From Aeromonas aquatica (GTDB lineage Bacteria; Pseudomonadota; Gammaproteobacteria; Enterobacterales; Aeromonadaceae), in contig NZ_JRGL01000008.1 of the NCBI RefSeq assembly GCF_000764655.1, forward strand, positions 1 to 64,000: a stretch of 64,000 nucleotides of DNA, given 5' to 3'. Below the pieces are notes generated by a model. It searched no databases, was not told the DNA's origin, and saw only the letters and a list, made by a program, of their open reading frames with translations. Below, one piece after another: positions 1 to 8,947 of this stretch. The position numbers were made by a program, and so were the translations under genes. Position 1 is the stretch's first letter, and each line of letters begins with the position of its first letter.

Positions 1-54
1 ATTTCAGGACTAGACACCGAAAAACCTTCATTGATGTCAAAGGGAATGCAGACG

Positions 55-975
55 ATGGCCAATCCACTCTATAACAAACACGTCATCTCCATCTCGGATC
101 TGACCCGGTCCGACATGGAACTGGTGGTCGCAACCGCCCAGCGGTTGAAGGCCGAACCCGACACCCGCCTGTTGAAAGACAAGCTGGTCGCCAGCTGTTT
201 CTTCGAAGCCTCCACTCGCACCCGCCTCTCGTTCGAGACCGCGGTTCAGCGCCTTGGCGGCAACATCATCGGCTTCGCCGACGGCGGCAACACCAGCGCC
301 AAAAAGGGTGAGACCCTGGCCGACTCCATCCAGATCATCGGCTCCTACGCCGATGCCGTGGTGATGCGCCACCCGAAGGAGGGCGCCGCCCGCCTCGCCT
401 CCGAGTTCTCCCGGGTACCGGTCATCAACGGCGGTGACGGCTCCAACCAGCATCCGACCCAGACCCTGCTCGACCTCTTCTCCATCCACGAGACCCAGGG
501 CAAGCTGGACGGCCTCAACGTCGCCTTCGTCGGTGACCTCAAGTACGGCCGCACCGTCCACTCCCTGGCCCAGGCCCTGAGCCTGTTCAACTGCCGCTTC
601 TTCTTCATCTCCCCGGAGGCGCTGGCGATGCCGGACTACCTGTGCGAGGAGCTGGAAGAGAAGGGCATCCAGTTCAGCGTCCACGAGACCATGGAAGAGG
701 TGATGCCGGAGCTGGACATCCTCTACATGACCCGGGTTCAGAAAGAGCGCTTCGACGAGACCGAATACAAACACATGGCCGCCAAGTTCGTGCTGGAGCT
801 GGCGACCCTGGAAGGGGCCAAGCCCAGCATGAAGATCCTGCATCCCCTGCCCCGCGTCGACGAGATCGAGGTCGCCGTCGACAAGACCCCCCATGCCTAC
901 TACTTCCAGCAGGCGGAAAACGGGGTCTATGCACGCCAGGCGCTGCTGGCACTGGTACTGAACGAAAACGTCTAA
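55..975 (+). CDS. pyrB: Aspartate carbamoyltransferase catalytic subunit
   Basis: Cytoplasmic enzyme joining carbamoyl phosphate and L-aspartate, the committed step of pyrimidine synthesis. The sequence shows the carbamoyl-phosphate loop [12 protein letters not shown], the HPTQ motif and a C-terminal [10 protein letters not shown] segment, all family hallmarks. I chose the ATG at 55 (MANPLYNKH), behind AAAGGGA, over an in-frame ATG at 31; this gives 306 aa, close to the roughly 310 aa of enteric PyrB. pyrI follows after 16 bp, so the two form the classical catalytic/regulatory holoenzyme operon. The upstream leader lies outside the window, so a pyrL-type attenuator cannot be judged. Confidence 0.97.
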   Translation: MANPLYNKHVISISDLTRSDMELVVATAQRLKAEPDTRLLKDKLVASCFFEASTRTRLSFETAVQRLGGNIIGFADGGNTSAKKGETLADSIQIIGSYADAVVMRHPKEGAARLASEFSRVPVINGGDGSNQHPTQTLLDLFSIHETQGKLDGLNVAFVGDLKYGRTVHSLAQALSLFNCRFFFISPEALAMPDYLCEELEEKGIQFSVHETMEEVMPELDILYMTRVQKERFDETEYKHMAAKFVLELATLEGAKPSMKILHPLPRVDEIEVAVDKTPHAYYFQQAENGVYARQALLALVLNENV

Positions 976-991
976 GGGAAAGGGGAACATC

Positions 992-1456
992 ATGTCCGAG
1001 AAGAACCAACTGCAAGTCGAAGCCATCCGTCACGGCTCCGTCATCGACCACGTCCCCGCCGGCCAGGGCATCAAGATCCTCAAGCTGTTCCAGCTGATCG
1101 AGACCCAGGAGCGCATCACCGTCGGCTTCAACCTGAAATCCGGCGCCCTGGGCAAGAAGGATCTCATCAAGATCGAGAACACCCGCCTGACCGAGCAGCA
1201 GGCCAACCAGCTGGCGCTGTTTGCCCCGACCGCGACCGTCAACATCATCGAAGACTTCGCCGTGGTGAAGAAGCACCAGCTGAAGCTGCCGGAGTTCATC
1301 GCCGGGGTGTTCCACTGCCCCAACTCCAACTGCATCTCCCACAACGAGCCGGTGGACAGCTACTTCCGGGTGCGCGAAGTGAAGGGCGCTGTGCGCATGA
1401 AGTGCAAGTACTGCGAGAAGTCCTTCACCCAGGACATCGTCAGCGAACGTTACTGA
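992..1456 (+). CDS. pyrI: Aspartate carbamoyltransferase regulatory subunit
   Basis: Allosteric subunit that binds ATP or CTP and UTP and assembles with PyrB trimers. At 154 aa it has the normal family length. The C-terminal zinc site is visible as CPNSNC followed by CKYC, the four cysteines that hold the domain contacting PyrB. A ribosome site AAAGGGG lies about 8 nt before the ATG. It follows pyrB directly, so co-transcription is expected. Confidence 0.97.
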   Translation: MSEKNQLQVEAIRHGSVIDHVPAGQGIKILKLFQLIETQERITVGFNLKSGALGKKDLIKIENTRLTEQQANQLALFAPTATVNIIEDFAVVKKHQLKLPEFIAGVFHCPNSNCISHNEPVDSYFRVREVKGAVRMKCKYCEKSFTQDIVSERY

Positions 1457-1657
1457 TATTCGATTGGGCCCGACAGGGCCCAATTTTGACCCCTGTCACA
1501 TCACTTATTCCTCCTTTGGTTATAATTTGCCATCTCATAACGGCTATACATCGCTCATCACCTGCCTCACGCCTCACCATTAGAATTTTTTACTGTCAAA
1601 GACATGAGTGGCAGATTTAAGAGCGATAGCCATCGGTTATCATCAAAGGACATTTCC

Positions 1658-2149
1658 GTGGTCAAGACCCTCAGTCGCCCCGTTGAACAAGAGTCCGACT
1701 TGGCCCAGCTCGATGCCTGCCGCCAGATCATCGGTCAGCACTGTTACAGCACCCAGGAAGAGATCCGCCGCGAGCTGACGGTGCGGGGTTTTGCCGACAT
1801 CAGCCAGTCCACCATCTCCCGCCTGCTTCGCCGCCTCGGCGTGGCCAAGGCCCAGAATGCCAACGGCAAGAAGGTCTACACCCTGGTGGACGATCAGCTG
1901 GAACCCGCCGGCAGCACCCGCTCCGTACACGACATGGTGCGCGGCGTGGTCCATAACCAGCAGATGGTGCTGGTGCACACCACCCCGGGCGCCGCGACCG
2001 TAGTGGCCCGCCTGCTGGATCGCAACGCCGATCCCGAGATCCTGGGAGCCGTGGCCGGCAACGACGTGGTGCTGGTCGCCCCGCGCCACATCAGCCGCAC
2101 CCGTCAGGCCCACGCCGCCGTGGTGCGCACCCTGGCCCAGGCGCGCTGA
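1658..2149 (+). CDS. argR: Arginine repressor ArgR
   Basis: Hexameric arginine-sensing DNA-binding protein. The N-terminal winged helix contains SQSTISRLLRRLG, and the C-terminal oligomerisation and arginine-binding part contains HTTPGAATVVARLLD, both typical. The likely start is GTG at 1658, because AAAGGA sits 7 nt upstream; this gives 163 aa against about 156 aa in E. coli. An in-frame ATG at 1604 would add an uncharacteristic tail. It lies tail to tail with the arginine deiminase operon, which it may control by inference from context. Confidence 0.93.
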   Translation: MVKTLSRPVEQESDLAQLDACRQIIGQHCYSTQEEIRRELTVRGFADISQSTISRLLRRLGVAKAQNANGKKVYTLVDDQLEPAGSTRSVHDMVRGVVHNQQMVLVHTTPGAATVVARLLDRNADPEILGAVAGNDVVLVAPRHISRTRQAHAAVVRTLAQAR

Positions 2150-2169
2150 CCTTTCTCCTTGAATACAAG

Positions 2170-2193
2170 AGGCGACCTCAGGGTCGCCTTTTT
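2170..2193 (+). terminator. Rho-independent terminator of argR
   Basis: AGGCGACC, a TCAG loop and GGTCGCCT form an 8 bp stem, followed at once by TTTTT. It begins 20 bp after the argR stop codon. Confidence 0.85.
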
Positions 2194-2295
2194 CATCTCA
2201 GTACCTTGCTCTTCCTGTCGCACCTTCCCGTTGCCGTCGCGGGCCTGCACAGCAATCCCTGCCCCCTCTCCCACTGGCCGCAACGCCCTTGGCGC

Positions 2296-2326
2296 AATAA
2301 AAAACGGGAGCCAGTGGCTCCCGTTT
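2296..2326 (-). terminator. Terminator of the arc operon
   Basis: AAACGGGAGCC and GGCTCCCGTTT form an 11 bp stem around a 3 nt loop (2302-2326). On the minus strand the stem runs into a T-rich tract (2296-2304). It lies 18 bp past the stop codon of the last arc gene. Confidence 0.88.
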
Positions 2327-2344
2327 CATCACAAGGGTAAGGGC

Positions 2345-3751
2345 TTAGGACAGCAGGGCCCCCAGGCTCAGGCAGACCACGATCAGCACAGTCAGTATGC
2401 CGAGCAGCGGCGCCACCCACTTCAGCCAGCGTACATAGGGCACCTTGGCGATGGCCAGGCCACCCATGACCACGGCTGAGGTCGGGGTCACCAGGTTCAC
2501 CAGGCCGGAGGCGGACTGGTAAGCGGTGACCACCAGCTCGCGACCCACGTTGGCGAAGTCGGCCAGCGGCGCCATGATCGGCATGGTCAGCACTGCCAGA
2601 CCGGAGGAGGACGGCACCAGGAAGGAGAGCACCACTTCCAGCACGAACATCACGTTGATGAACACCACGGTGGAGAGGCCAGTCACTATGCCTTCCGCAC
2701 TGTTCAAGATGGTATGGGTGATCATGCCGTTGTCCATCACCACCACGATACCGCGGGCGATACCTATGATGAGGGCCACGCCGAGCAGGTCACGGGCACC
2801 GTCGATGAAGTTGGAGGTCAGCTCCTCCTCGCTCATGCGAGAAATCACACCGACTATGATGGCGGCGGCCAGGAAGACGCCGGAGATCTGCGCCATCCAC
2901 CAGCCGAGCACGGCCACACCGTAGATCATCACGGCGAAGGCGGCGACGAAGATGCCGAGCACGATTTTACGGGTCAGGGTGAACTCCAGCATCTCATCGC
3001 TCTTGTTGGCGAGGAAGTGGGCACGGTTCTCTTCCCACTTGTCAGCCACCAGAGATTTGCTGGGGTCGTTGCGCACCATCTTGGCGTAACGCATCACATA
3101 AGCCACGCACAGCAGCCAGCCGGCCACCAGCATGGCGACCCGCAGCCAGATACCGTCGGTGAAGGAGATGCCGGCGGCGTTGGCGGCGATCACGGTGGCG
3201 AACGGGTTGATGGTGGAGCCCAGAGTACCGATACCGGCGCCGAGCAGCACGGTCGCGGCGGCGACCACGGGGTCGAAGCGGGCGGCCATCATCACCGGCA
3301 CCAGCAGGGTGTAGAACGGCAGCGACTCTTCGGCCATGCCATAGATGGTGCCCCCTGCGGCGAACAGCGCCATCAGGATCGGGATCATCCACTCCTCGCG
3401 GCCACGCAGCCGATCGGTGACGCGCTCGATACCGGCATCGATGGCGCCGGTCTTGGTCACTATGCCAAGGAAGCCACCGATGATCAGGATGAAGAGGGAG
3501 ACGTCGATGGCGCCTGCCTCATAGGTGTCGTGGTTGTAGAGACCATCGATGGGTGCCAGCAGCACGTCGACTATGCCTTGGGGATTGGCCTCTACCAGCT
3601 TGTAGGTGCCTGCCACCGGCACTTCTTTGCCGAGGGCTTCATTCATTACCATGTCGTATTTGCCGGCCGGCACTATCCAGCTCAGGGCGGCCACCAGGGC
3701 GATCAGCACAAACAATATCGTGTAGGCTGACGGGAACTTGAATTTGGTCAT
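2345..3751 (-). CDS. YfcC/DcuC-superfamily transporter, probable arginine/ornithine exchanger
   Basis: Multi-spanning inner-membrane protein of 468 aa with about 12 hydrophobic segments and a first membrane helix at the N-terminus (FPSAYTILFVLIALVAALSW). It resembles the YfcC/DcuC anaerobic carrier superfamily rather than the basic APC-type ArcD of Pseudomonas. It is the last gene of an arcA-arcC-arcB cluster, so the inferred role is arginine uptake coupled to ornithine export, functionally ArcD. GAAGGAAG lies upstream of the ATG. Family assignment is firm; substrate rests on context. Confidence 0.85.
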   Translation of the reverse strand: MTKFKFPSAYTILFVLIALVAALSWIVPAGKYDMVMNEALGKEVPVAGTYKLVEANPQGIVDVLLAPIDGLYNHDTYEAGAIDVSLFILIIGGFLGIVTKTGAIDAGIERVTDRLRGREEWMIPILMALFAAGGTIYGMAEESLPFYTLLVPVMMAARFDPVVAAATVLLGAGIGTLGSTINPFATVIAANAAGISFTDGIWLRVAMLVAGWLLCVAYVMRYAKMVRNDPSKSLVADKWEENRAHFLANKSDEMLEFTLTRKIVLGIFVAAFAVMIYGVAVLGWWMAQISGVFLAAAIIVGVISRMSEEELTSNFIDGARDLLGVALIIGIARGIVVVMDNGMITHTILNSAEGIVTGLSTVVFINVMFVLEVVLSFLVPSSSGLAVLTMPIMAPLADFANVGRELVVTAYQSASGLVNLVTPTSAVVMGGLAIAKVPYVRWLKWVAPLLGILTVLIVVCLSLGALLS

Positions 3752-3837
3752 GGTCCAGCTTCCTTCTGTGGTGCGGTATCCATGTATCTGCGGGTCGTAG
3801 GGTTAGAGGTGTTATGCCGCCGTCACATGGTCGAAAA

Positions 3838-3857
3838 GCCGGGGGTCACCCCCCGGC
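3838..3857 (-). other. Intercistronic hairpin between arcB and the transporter gene
   Basis: GCCGGGGGT and a complementary CCCCCCGGC arm form a GC-rich hairpin 15 bp after the arcB stop. There is no T tract, so it more likely stabilises or attenuates the upstream message than ends it. Confidence 0.5.
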
Positions 3858-3872
3858 ACCACTACTGCGACC

Positions 3873-4877
3873 TTAGTCGCCCAGCGTAGCAACCATCACT
3901 GCCTTGATGGTGTGCATCCGGTTTTCGGCCTCGTCGAAGACAATGCTGTGCTCGGATTCGAACACGTCCTCAGTCACTTCCAGACCCTTCATGCCATATT
4001 TCTCGGCCACTTCCTTGCCCATGGTGGTCTCATCGTTGTGGAACGCCGGCAGGCAGTGCATGAATTTCACATCCGGGTTCTTGGTGGCGTTGATGACGTC
4101 CATGTTGATCTGATAGGGAGTCATCAGTTTCACCCGTTGATCCCAGGCTTCTTTCGCTTCACCCATGGAAACCCAGACGTCGGTGTAGAGGAAGTCAGTC
4201 CCCAGCACACCCTCTTTCACATCTTCGGTCAGGGTGATGCGGGCGCCGGTCTCTTCGGCGATCAGGCGGCACTGGGCGACCAGCTCTTCTTCCGGCCAGA
4301 AGGCCTTGGGCGCAACCAGGCGGATGTCCATGCCCATCTTGGCGGCACCGACCATCAGGGAGTTGCCCATGTTGTTGCGAGCATCACCCAGGTAGGCGAA
4401 CTTGATTTGATCCAGACGCTTGCCCTTGCCGTGCTCCAGCATGGTCATGAAGTCGGCCAGGATCTGGGTCGGGTGGAACTCGTTGGTCAGGCCGTTCCAG
4501 ACCGGGACACCGGCGTGGGCACCCAGCTCTTCGACGATCTCCTGGCCATAGCCACGGTATTCGATGCCGTCATACATGCGGCCCAGTACACGAGAGGTGT
4601 CCTTCATGGACTCCTTGTGACCGATCTGGGAACCGCTTGGGCCAAGGTAGGAAACCTGGGCGCCCTGGTCGAAGGCCGCCACTTCAAAGGCACAACGGGT
4701 GCGGGTGGAGGTCTTCTCGAAGATCAGGGCAATGTTCTTGCCGGTGAGGTGCTTGCGCTCATAGCCACCGTATTTGGCTTTCTTCAGGTCGATGGCAAGG
4801 TCGATCATGAATTGGATTTCGCGTGGGGTGAAGTCCAGCAGTTTCAGGAAGTTACGGTTACGCAGATTAAAGGCCAT
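3873..4877 (-). CDS. arcB: Ornithine carbamoyltransferase, probably catabolic
   Basis: In the deiminase pathway it splits citrulline with phosphate into ornithine and carbamoyl phosphate. The sequence of 334 aa shows the carbamoyl-phosphate loop [13 protein letters not shown], and the ornithine-binding HCLPAFH. It lies third in the order arcA-arcC-arcB-transporter. The family cannot be split into anabolic (ArgF) and catabolic (ArcB) forms by motif alone, so the catabolic label rests on the operon. It could serve both ways if no other argF exists in the genome. Confidence 0.9.
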   Translation of the reverse strand: MAFNLRNRNFLKLLDFTPREIQFMIDLAIDLKKAKYGGYERKHLTGKNIALIFEKTSTRTRCAFEVAAFDQGAQVSYLGPSGSQIGHKESMKDTSRVLGRMYDGIEYRGYGQEIVEELGAHAGVPVWNGLTNEFHPTQILADFMTMLEHGKGKRLDQIKFAYLGDARNNMGNSLMVGAAKMGMDIRLVAPKAFWPEEELVAQCRLIAEETGARITLTEDVKEGVLGTDFLYTDVWVSMGEAKEAWDQRVKLMTPYQINMDVINATKNPDVKFMHCLPAFHNDETTMGKEVAEKYGMKGLEVTEDVFESEHSIVFDEAENRMHTIKAVMVATLGD

Positions 4878-4948
4878 GATGAGTTCTCTCTATTAATTTG
4901 TTCAAACCAAATTGGGCAGTGTTGTTAACTACGCAGTTATTCAACGAC

Positions 4949-5875
4949 TCAGACATTCACGGTATGGGTGGCAACGATATTGGTGCCGGCTTCGCCTCTG
5001 AGGATGGCCAGACCATCTTCCAGGGAACCGATCCCGACCATGCCGCCGGTTGCCTTGACGAATTCGCAGGAGGCTTCGACCTTGGGCCCCATGGAGCCGG
5101 CATCGAACTTGACGCCAGCCAGTTCGGCCGGGCTGGTGACCCGCAGCGGGTGCTGGGTCGGCTTGCCCCAATCCAGGTAGACGGCATCGGCATCGGTCAG
5201 GATCAACAGGGCATCGGCCTTGATCTGTCTGGCCAGGTAGGCGGCGGACATGTCCTTGTCGATGACGGCTTCGATGCCGGTCAGGCACTGGCCATCCCAA
5301 GTCACAGGAATGCCACCACCACCGGTACAGATGATGAGGTGTCCCTGGGCGATCAGGGTTTCGATGGCATCGCCTTCGACGATGCGCTGGGGCAGCGGGG
5401 ACGGCACCACGCGGCGGAAGAACTTGCCATCAGCCTTGACCACCCAGTGCTTCTCTTCGGCCAGGATGCGGGCTTCCGCTTCCTCATAGACGGGGCCGAT
5501 AAACTTGGTCGGATTGGCGAAGGCCGGATCCTTGGGGTCGACCTGCACCTGGGTCAGCAGCGCTGTGACGTTGCGGCTCGGCATCAGGTTTTTCAGCTCC
5601 TGGATCAGCATGTAGCCGATCATGCCCTGGGACTCCGCGCCCAGCACATCCAGGGGATAGGGGGAAACCTTGGTGTAGGCGCTGTTTTGCAGGGCCAGCA
5701 GGCCGACTTGCGGGCCGTTGCCGTGCACCAGCACCACGTTGTACTCCTCGGCGATCCGGGCGATGGTCTTGGCGGCAGTGGCGATGTTCTTGCGCTGGAT
5801 GTCGGCTTCGAGGGGTTCGCCACGACGGAGCAGGGCATTGCCACCCAGGGCGACGACGACAGTTGGTTTTTTCAT
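4949..5875 (-). CDS. arcC: Carbamate kinase
   Basis: Transfers phosphate from carbamoyl phosphate to ADP, giving the ATP yield of arginine deimination. At 308 aa it has normal length and begins with the nucleotide-binding VVALGGNALLRRGE. GNGPQVGLLALQ and the glycine-rich CTGGGGIPV are further amino-acid-kinase signatures. It lies between arcA (62 bp upstream) and arcB (71 bp downstream), consistent with one transcript. Confidence 0.95.
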   Translation of the reverse strand: MKKPTVVVALGGNALLRRGEPLEADIQRKNIATAAKTIARIAEEYNVVLVHGNGPQVGLLALQNSAYTKVSPYPLDVLGAESQGMIGYMLIQELKNLMPSRNVTALLTQVQVDPKDPAFANPTKFIGPVYEEAEARILAEEKHWVVKADGKFFRRVVPSPLPQRIVEGDAIETLIAQGHLIICTGGGGIPVTWDGQCLTGIEAVIDKDMSAAYLARQIKADALLILTDADAVYLDWGKPTQHPLRVTSPAELAGVKFDAGSMGPKVEASCEFVKATGGMVGIGSLEDGLAILRGEAGTNIVATHTVNV

Positions 5876-5902
5876 GAGTGTTACTCTCGAGTCTTGGTGT
5901 GT

Positions 5903-5928
5903 GTGGCGCCAGCCTCTGCCGGCGCCAC
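5903..5928 (-). other. Hairpin between arcA and arcC
   Basis: GTGGCGCC and GGCGCCAC form a perfect 8 bp stem around a 10 nt loop in the arcA-arcC spacer. No T tract follows. It may raise arcA expression relative to the later genes. Confidence 0.45.
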
Positions 5929-5937
5929 GCCGTCTTG

Positions 5938-7158
5938 TCAGATGCCGTCACGTTCCATCGGGCAGCTCATGCAGCGGGCGCCGCCGCGACCACGTCCCAG
6001 CTCTTCACCCGGGATGGGCAGCACTGTGATGCCGGCCTTGTCGTATTTCTCGTTGGTGTAGGTGTTGCGCTCGTAACCCACGACCACGCCAGGACGCACG
6101 GTCAGCACGTTGTTGGCATCGTTCCACTGCTCGCGCTCGGCTTCGAAGCTGTCGCCACCTGTGGTGATGAGCTTGAGCTGATCCACACCCAGCGCCTTCT
6201 CGATGGCGGTCACGAAGTAACCCTCTTCCTTGATGTTCATGCCACTGGCACCGCCCGGGGTCAGGCTCCAGCAGTTCACATCCTTGCGGATGACTTCCGG
6301 ATAGACGGAGAAGGTGTCTATGTCCATGTGGGTCATGACGGTGTCGAGGTGCATGCAGCTGCGGTGTTTCGGCAGTTGCATGGCGATGACCTGCTTGGCC
6401 TGGCCGTGTTTGAACAGGCTGCGCGCCAGGTGTTCGACCCCTTGGGGGGTGGTGCGCTCGGACATGCCGATGAGCACGGCGCCGCGGCCGATGACCAGCA
6501 CGTCACCGCCTTCGATGGTGGAGTTGTCGTAGTCACGATCCTCGTCACCGAAGTACTTGATGAAGTCCTGACCGGCAAACTGCGGGTGCCAGCGGTAGAT
6601 GGCCTTCACATGGTTGGTCTCGCGGCGACGGGCGGCCTTGGCCATGGGGTTGATGGAGACGCCACCGTAGACCCAGCAGGAGGTGTCACGGGTAAAGAGG
6701 TGGTTGGGCAGCGGCTCTATGATGAAGTCGGTCGGGGCGTGCATGCCGACCACCATGTTGACGCCACTGTAGGGCATCTCGGAGTAGGTCAGACCGCCGG
6801 AGAGGATGCGGGCCAGCTCGCGGTGCGGCATATCCGCCAGGAAGCAGCGCACGTCATTGGCAAGAGAAGAGCCGAGGCGATAATCGGAGACCTGATGTTG
6901 CAGCAGCCAGGCTTTGGCTTCCGGCACATCCAGGGTTTCGGCCAGCAGGTTGGTCAGCAGGAAGACTTCGACATTCTGATCGCGCAGCACTTGAGCGAAT
7001 TTGTCATGCTCCTGACCGGCGCGTTCAACCGACAAGACGTCATCGAACAGCAGGTCCTGGCAGTTGGAAGGCGTCAGACGCTTCAGGCTGAGGTTGGGGC
7101 GGTGCAACATGACACGGCGCAATTGGCCAACTTCAGAACCTACATAAAATTTGCTCAT
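5938..7158 (-). CDS. arcA: Arginine deiminase
   Basis: Hydrolyses arginine to citrulline and ammonia, giving ATP under anaerobiosis and protecting against acid. The 406 aa protein has the family length. The catalytic cysteine lies in the C-terminal MSCP (Cys399). Further signatures are the N-terminal [14 protein letters not shown], the guanidino-site segment [14 protein letters not shown] and [15 protein letters not shown]. It is the first gene of arcACB-transporter. The long AT-rich region upstream carries palindromes that may be regulatory. Confidence 0.97.
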   Translation of the reverse strand: MSKFYVGSEVGQLRRVMLHRPNLSLKRLTPSNCQDLLFDDVLSVERAGQEHDKFAQVLRDQNVEVFLLTNLLAETLDVPEAKAWLLQHQVSDYRLGSSLANDVRCFLADMPHRELARILSGGLTYSEMPYSGVNMVVGMHAPTDFIIEPLPNHLFTRDTSCWVYGGVSINPMAKAARRRETNHVKAIYRWHPQFAGQDFIKYFGDEDRDYDNSTIEGGDVLVIGRGAVLIGMSERTTPQGVEHLARSLFKHGQAKQVIAMQLPKHRSCMHLDTVMTHMDIDTFSVYPEVIRKDVNCWSLTPGGASGMNIKEEGYFVTAIEKALGVDQLKLITTGGDSFEAEREQWNDANNVLTVRPGVVVGYERNTYTNEKYDKAGITVLPIPGEELGRGRGGARCMSCPMERDGI

Positions 7159-7862
7159 GATTATATTCCGTCTAGCAGTGGTCCCTGCGAGTGATTGAAT
7201 AGATTCCTTCTATTCATGCTCGTGGCTAAGGCGGGATATTCTTTATGTAGGGTACTCGGCTTGTGTTCTATCCTGCCCTTGCCTTTCGTGACAGAGGTTA
7301 GGCCTGCGAATCACCTAAAACTTAGACATTGATCACATTCACTCAGAACTGAATAAAACCAGGAGTTAATTTTTGATGGAGCTTACATAAATGATATTTC
7401 CTCATTAAACACCACAGCATGAACATTCATAAAACCACCTTTTTATTTCAATTTGAGACCGATTTCATTCACAAAAAATATCTACAAAGGGATAATCAAA
7501 ATATTGAATTACCAATAAAATCATAAAGATAAAAAACAAGATCAGTTGAATTGAATTTTATATGCAGATGTATGAATTTATCCCCGATAGAGTCTCATCA
7601 ACTCGCCACATAAATAGTCATAATGAGTGCCCAGCCTGAATAATCTGTTTTTTGTCCCAGATCATGGCACCCGGGCCAGGCCGCACCAACAGGCCCTCGG
7701 ATGACAGGGCTCATCTCATGTCTCTTATATGGATATGCATTCTGAACGCATCCTGTCGGTGATTTTTTCAGCAAGGTCATCCCGCCCTGTTTTTAAACTT
7801 TTTTCATTAGTTGAATTTATTTCACTCCCTTGCGTAGCGCGGCGGCTCGGCTTAACTCAAAA
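7159..7862. promoter_or_regulatory. AT-rich control region upstream of arcA
   Basis: About 700 bp without a convincing gene, much of it far more AT-rich than its surroundings (7340-7600). It contains many TGAAT or ATTCA half-sites resembling parts of ArgR boxes, including TGAATAGA-N5-TCTATTCA at 7196-7216. No full canonical 18 bp ARG box (TGAAT-N4-ATTCA) was found. A CRP/FNR-like half-site TGTGATCAATGTCTAA reads on the minus strand at 7322-7337. Regulation by ArgR and anaerobiosis is plausible but not shown. Confidence 0.4.
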
Positions 7863-7878
7863 CGTGATCCATGTCACA
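7863..7878 (+). promoter_or_regulatory. Near-perfect CRP site upstream of small secreted protein
   Basis: CGTGA-TCCATG-TCACA matches the CRP consensus TGTGA-N6-TCACA at 9 of 10 conserved positions. Its centre is only about 35 bp before the downstream ATG, too close for ordinary activation of that gene. It may overlap a start site and repress. Confidence 0.6.
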
Positions 7879-7905
7879 CCGAGTCCTATCACCAAGGAGA
7901 TAACC

Positions 7906-8082
7906 ATGAAGGTAAAATCGCTGTTTCTGCTCGTCGCCCTGGTTTTGCCCGCCACTCCCACGTTGGTCAGTGCCCAGGGAGCCCCCGCCATGCCGCTGGT
8001 GGTGTGCCATGTTGGCCAGGCCTCCCAGATGCAGGTTCCCGAATATGTGTGCCAATGGCAGGGTGGCAGCCAGCACTACTAA
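7906..8082 (+). CDS. Small secreted protein of unknown function
   Basis: A 58 aa protein starting at an ATG behind AAGGAGATAACC, one of the best ribosome sites in the window. Residues 1-23 form a classical signal peptide: MKVK, a hydrophobic core LFLLVALVLP, and a likely cut after VSA. The mature part is about 35 residues with two cysteines (VVCHVG and YVCQW) that could form one disulfide. I do not recognise the family. A longer in-frame start at 7729 would lack the signal-peptide logic. A CRP site lies just upstream. Confidence 0.7.
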   Translation: MKVKSLFLLVALVLPATPTLVSAQGAPAMPLVVCHVGQASQMQVPEYVCQWQGGSQHY

Positions 8083-8509
8083 TGGTGAAGCTCAAGGGAG
8101 GCAGCTCCTCTTGGCTTGCCTCTCTCCTCATTATCAAACAGCTAGCCCGGCATCCTGGCGCTCAACCCGAACCACCTCGGTGAGTAGGCAATAAATCGCA
8201 GGCGATGATCTGGCGCTCTCCCCCTCTGATGACGCAGCCAGTCGGTTGCCCCCCCCACCAACGATGGCGGGTATTTCGCTAGCCCACCTCCAACCGTATG
8301 GAACAGGTCCTTATGGCGGCCTCAGGGATGATGGTGCGCACTCATACGCCACCCCTGATCCGGTGAACGTCGCCAGCCCTTGTTAACTTTCTGAACCTCA
8401 GTTAAACGGCGTGTAAGACATTCGCCATTCATGGCGTAAGCCAAGCACCTGTAAATCTCTCGCCATAGTCGGAAGACAAGATCGAAAAACCTGCGCAATT
8501 AAAATACAA
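8083..8509. other. Intergenic region before the CsrB-like RNA
   Basis: No gene is supported. A weak inverted repeat GAGGCA/TGCCTC lies just after the small secreted gene. A TGTAAG hexamer at 8412-8417, followed by other TAAG/TGTAAAT words to about 8458, resembles half of a GacA/UvrY box (TGTAAG-N6-CTTACA), but the second half is not intact. It lies about 200 bp before the predicted RNA start. Confidence 0.3.
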
Positions 8510-8542
8510 GATAATGATTTATAACAATAAAATGTCATTATC
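8510..8542. repeat. Inverted repeat upstream of the CsrB-like RNA
   Basis: GATAATGA and TCATTATC are perfect 8 bp inverted arms separated by 17 AT-rich bases. The arms resemble Fur half-sites (GATAAT), and the element lies 80-115 bp upstream of the predicted RNA start. It may be an operator; no binding protein can be assigned. Confidence 0.4.
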
Positions 8543-8587
8543 ATTTCTCGGGAAACCAGTTATATAAAAACGTTTTTCCAGGTGCCA

Positions 8588-8615
8588 TTGTCGTCCCCGC
8601 CGAAATCCTTATAGT
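8588..8615 (+). promoter_or_regulatory. Predicted sigma-70 promoter of the CsrB-like RNA
   Basis: TTGTCG (8588-8593), a 16 bp spacer and TATAGT (8610-8615). Transcription would start near 8622-8624. Confidence 0.55.
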
Positions 8616-8622
8616 TACTCCT

Positions 8623-8896
8623 GCACGGACGCAGTAGAAGTCGGTCAGGAAGACTGGCTGCCAGGGTTGGGCAAATGGACTCACCACAGGATGTGGTAAA
8701 GGACACCTCCCAGGACGGAGAAAGTGCGACGGGAATGGATGACTCGTCAGGCCAAGATGGCTAAAGGACACCCCAAAGGATTGGGAAGGGGAAACCTAAA
8801 GGAAGAGGTATAGTCAGGGATTGCAGGGAGCAACTTCGTTCAAGGACATGAGCGATAAGACTATCGGGGGCGACGCAAGTCGCCCCCATCTTTTTT
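8623..8896 (+). ncRNA. CsrB/CsrC-family RNA that sequesters CsrA (RsmA)
   Basis: An untranslated stretch of about 274 nt with about 17 GGA triplets, many in AGGA or GGGA context, alternating with short stems. Several GGA motifs sit in hairpin loops, such as CCACAGGATGTGG and CCAAAGGATTGG. The phrase AAAGGACACCTCC and the late CAGGGAGCAAC are also found in enteric CsrB as I recall it. It ends in a strong terminator. CsrB-type RNAs titrate the translational regulator CsrA and are activated by the BarA/UvrY (GacS/GacA) system. Whether to call it csrB or csrC cannot be decided here. The 5' end is predicted from the promoter only. Confidence 0.85.
8866..8896 (+). terminator. Terminator of the CsrB-like RNA
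   Basis: GGGGGCGAC, loop GCAA, GTCGCCCCC: a perfect 9 bp stem with a tetraloop, followed by ATC and six T residues. Confidence 0.92.
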
Positions 8897-8947
8897 GGCC
8901 GCGTGTTACGTCGGCCACTCTGTCAGACACAACGATATCAGCCGCCA

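Noticed and set aside
7598-7780. 60-codon open frame on the minus strand in the arc control region
   Set aside because: No ribosome site, no recognisable composition, overlaps AT-rich regulatory DNA.
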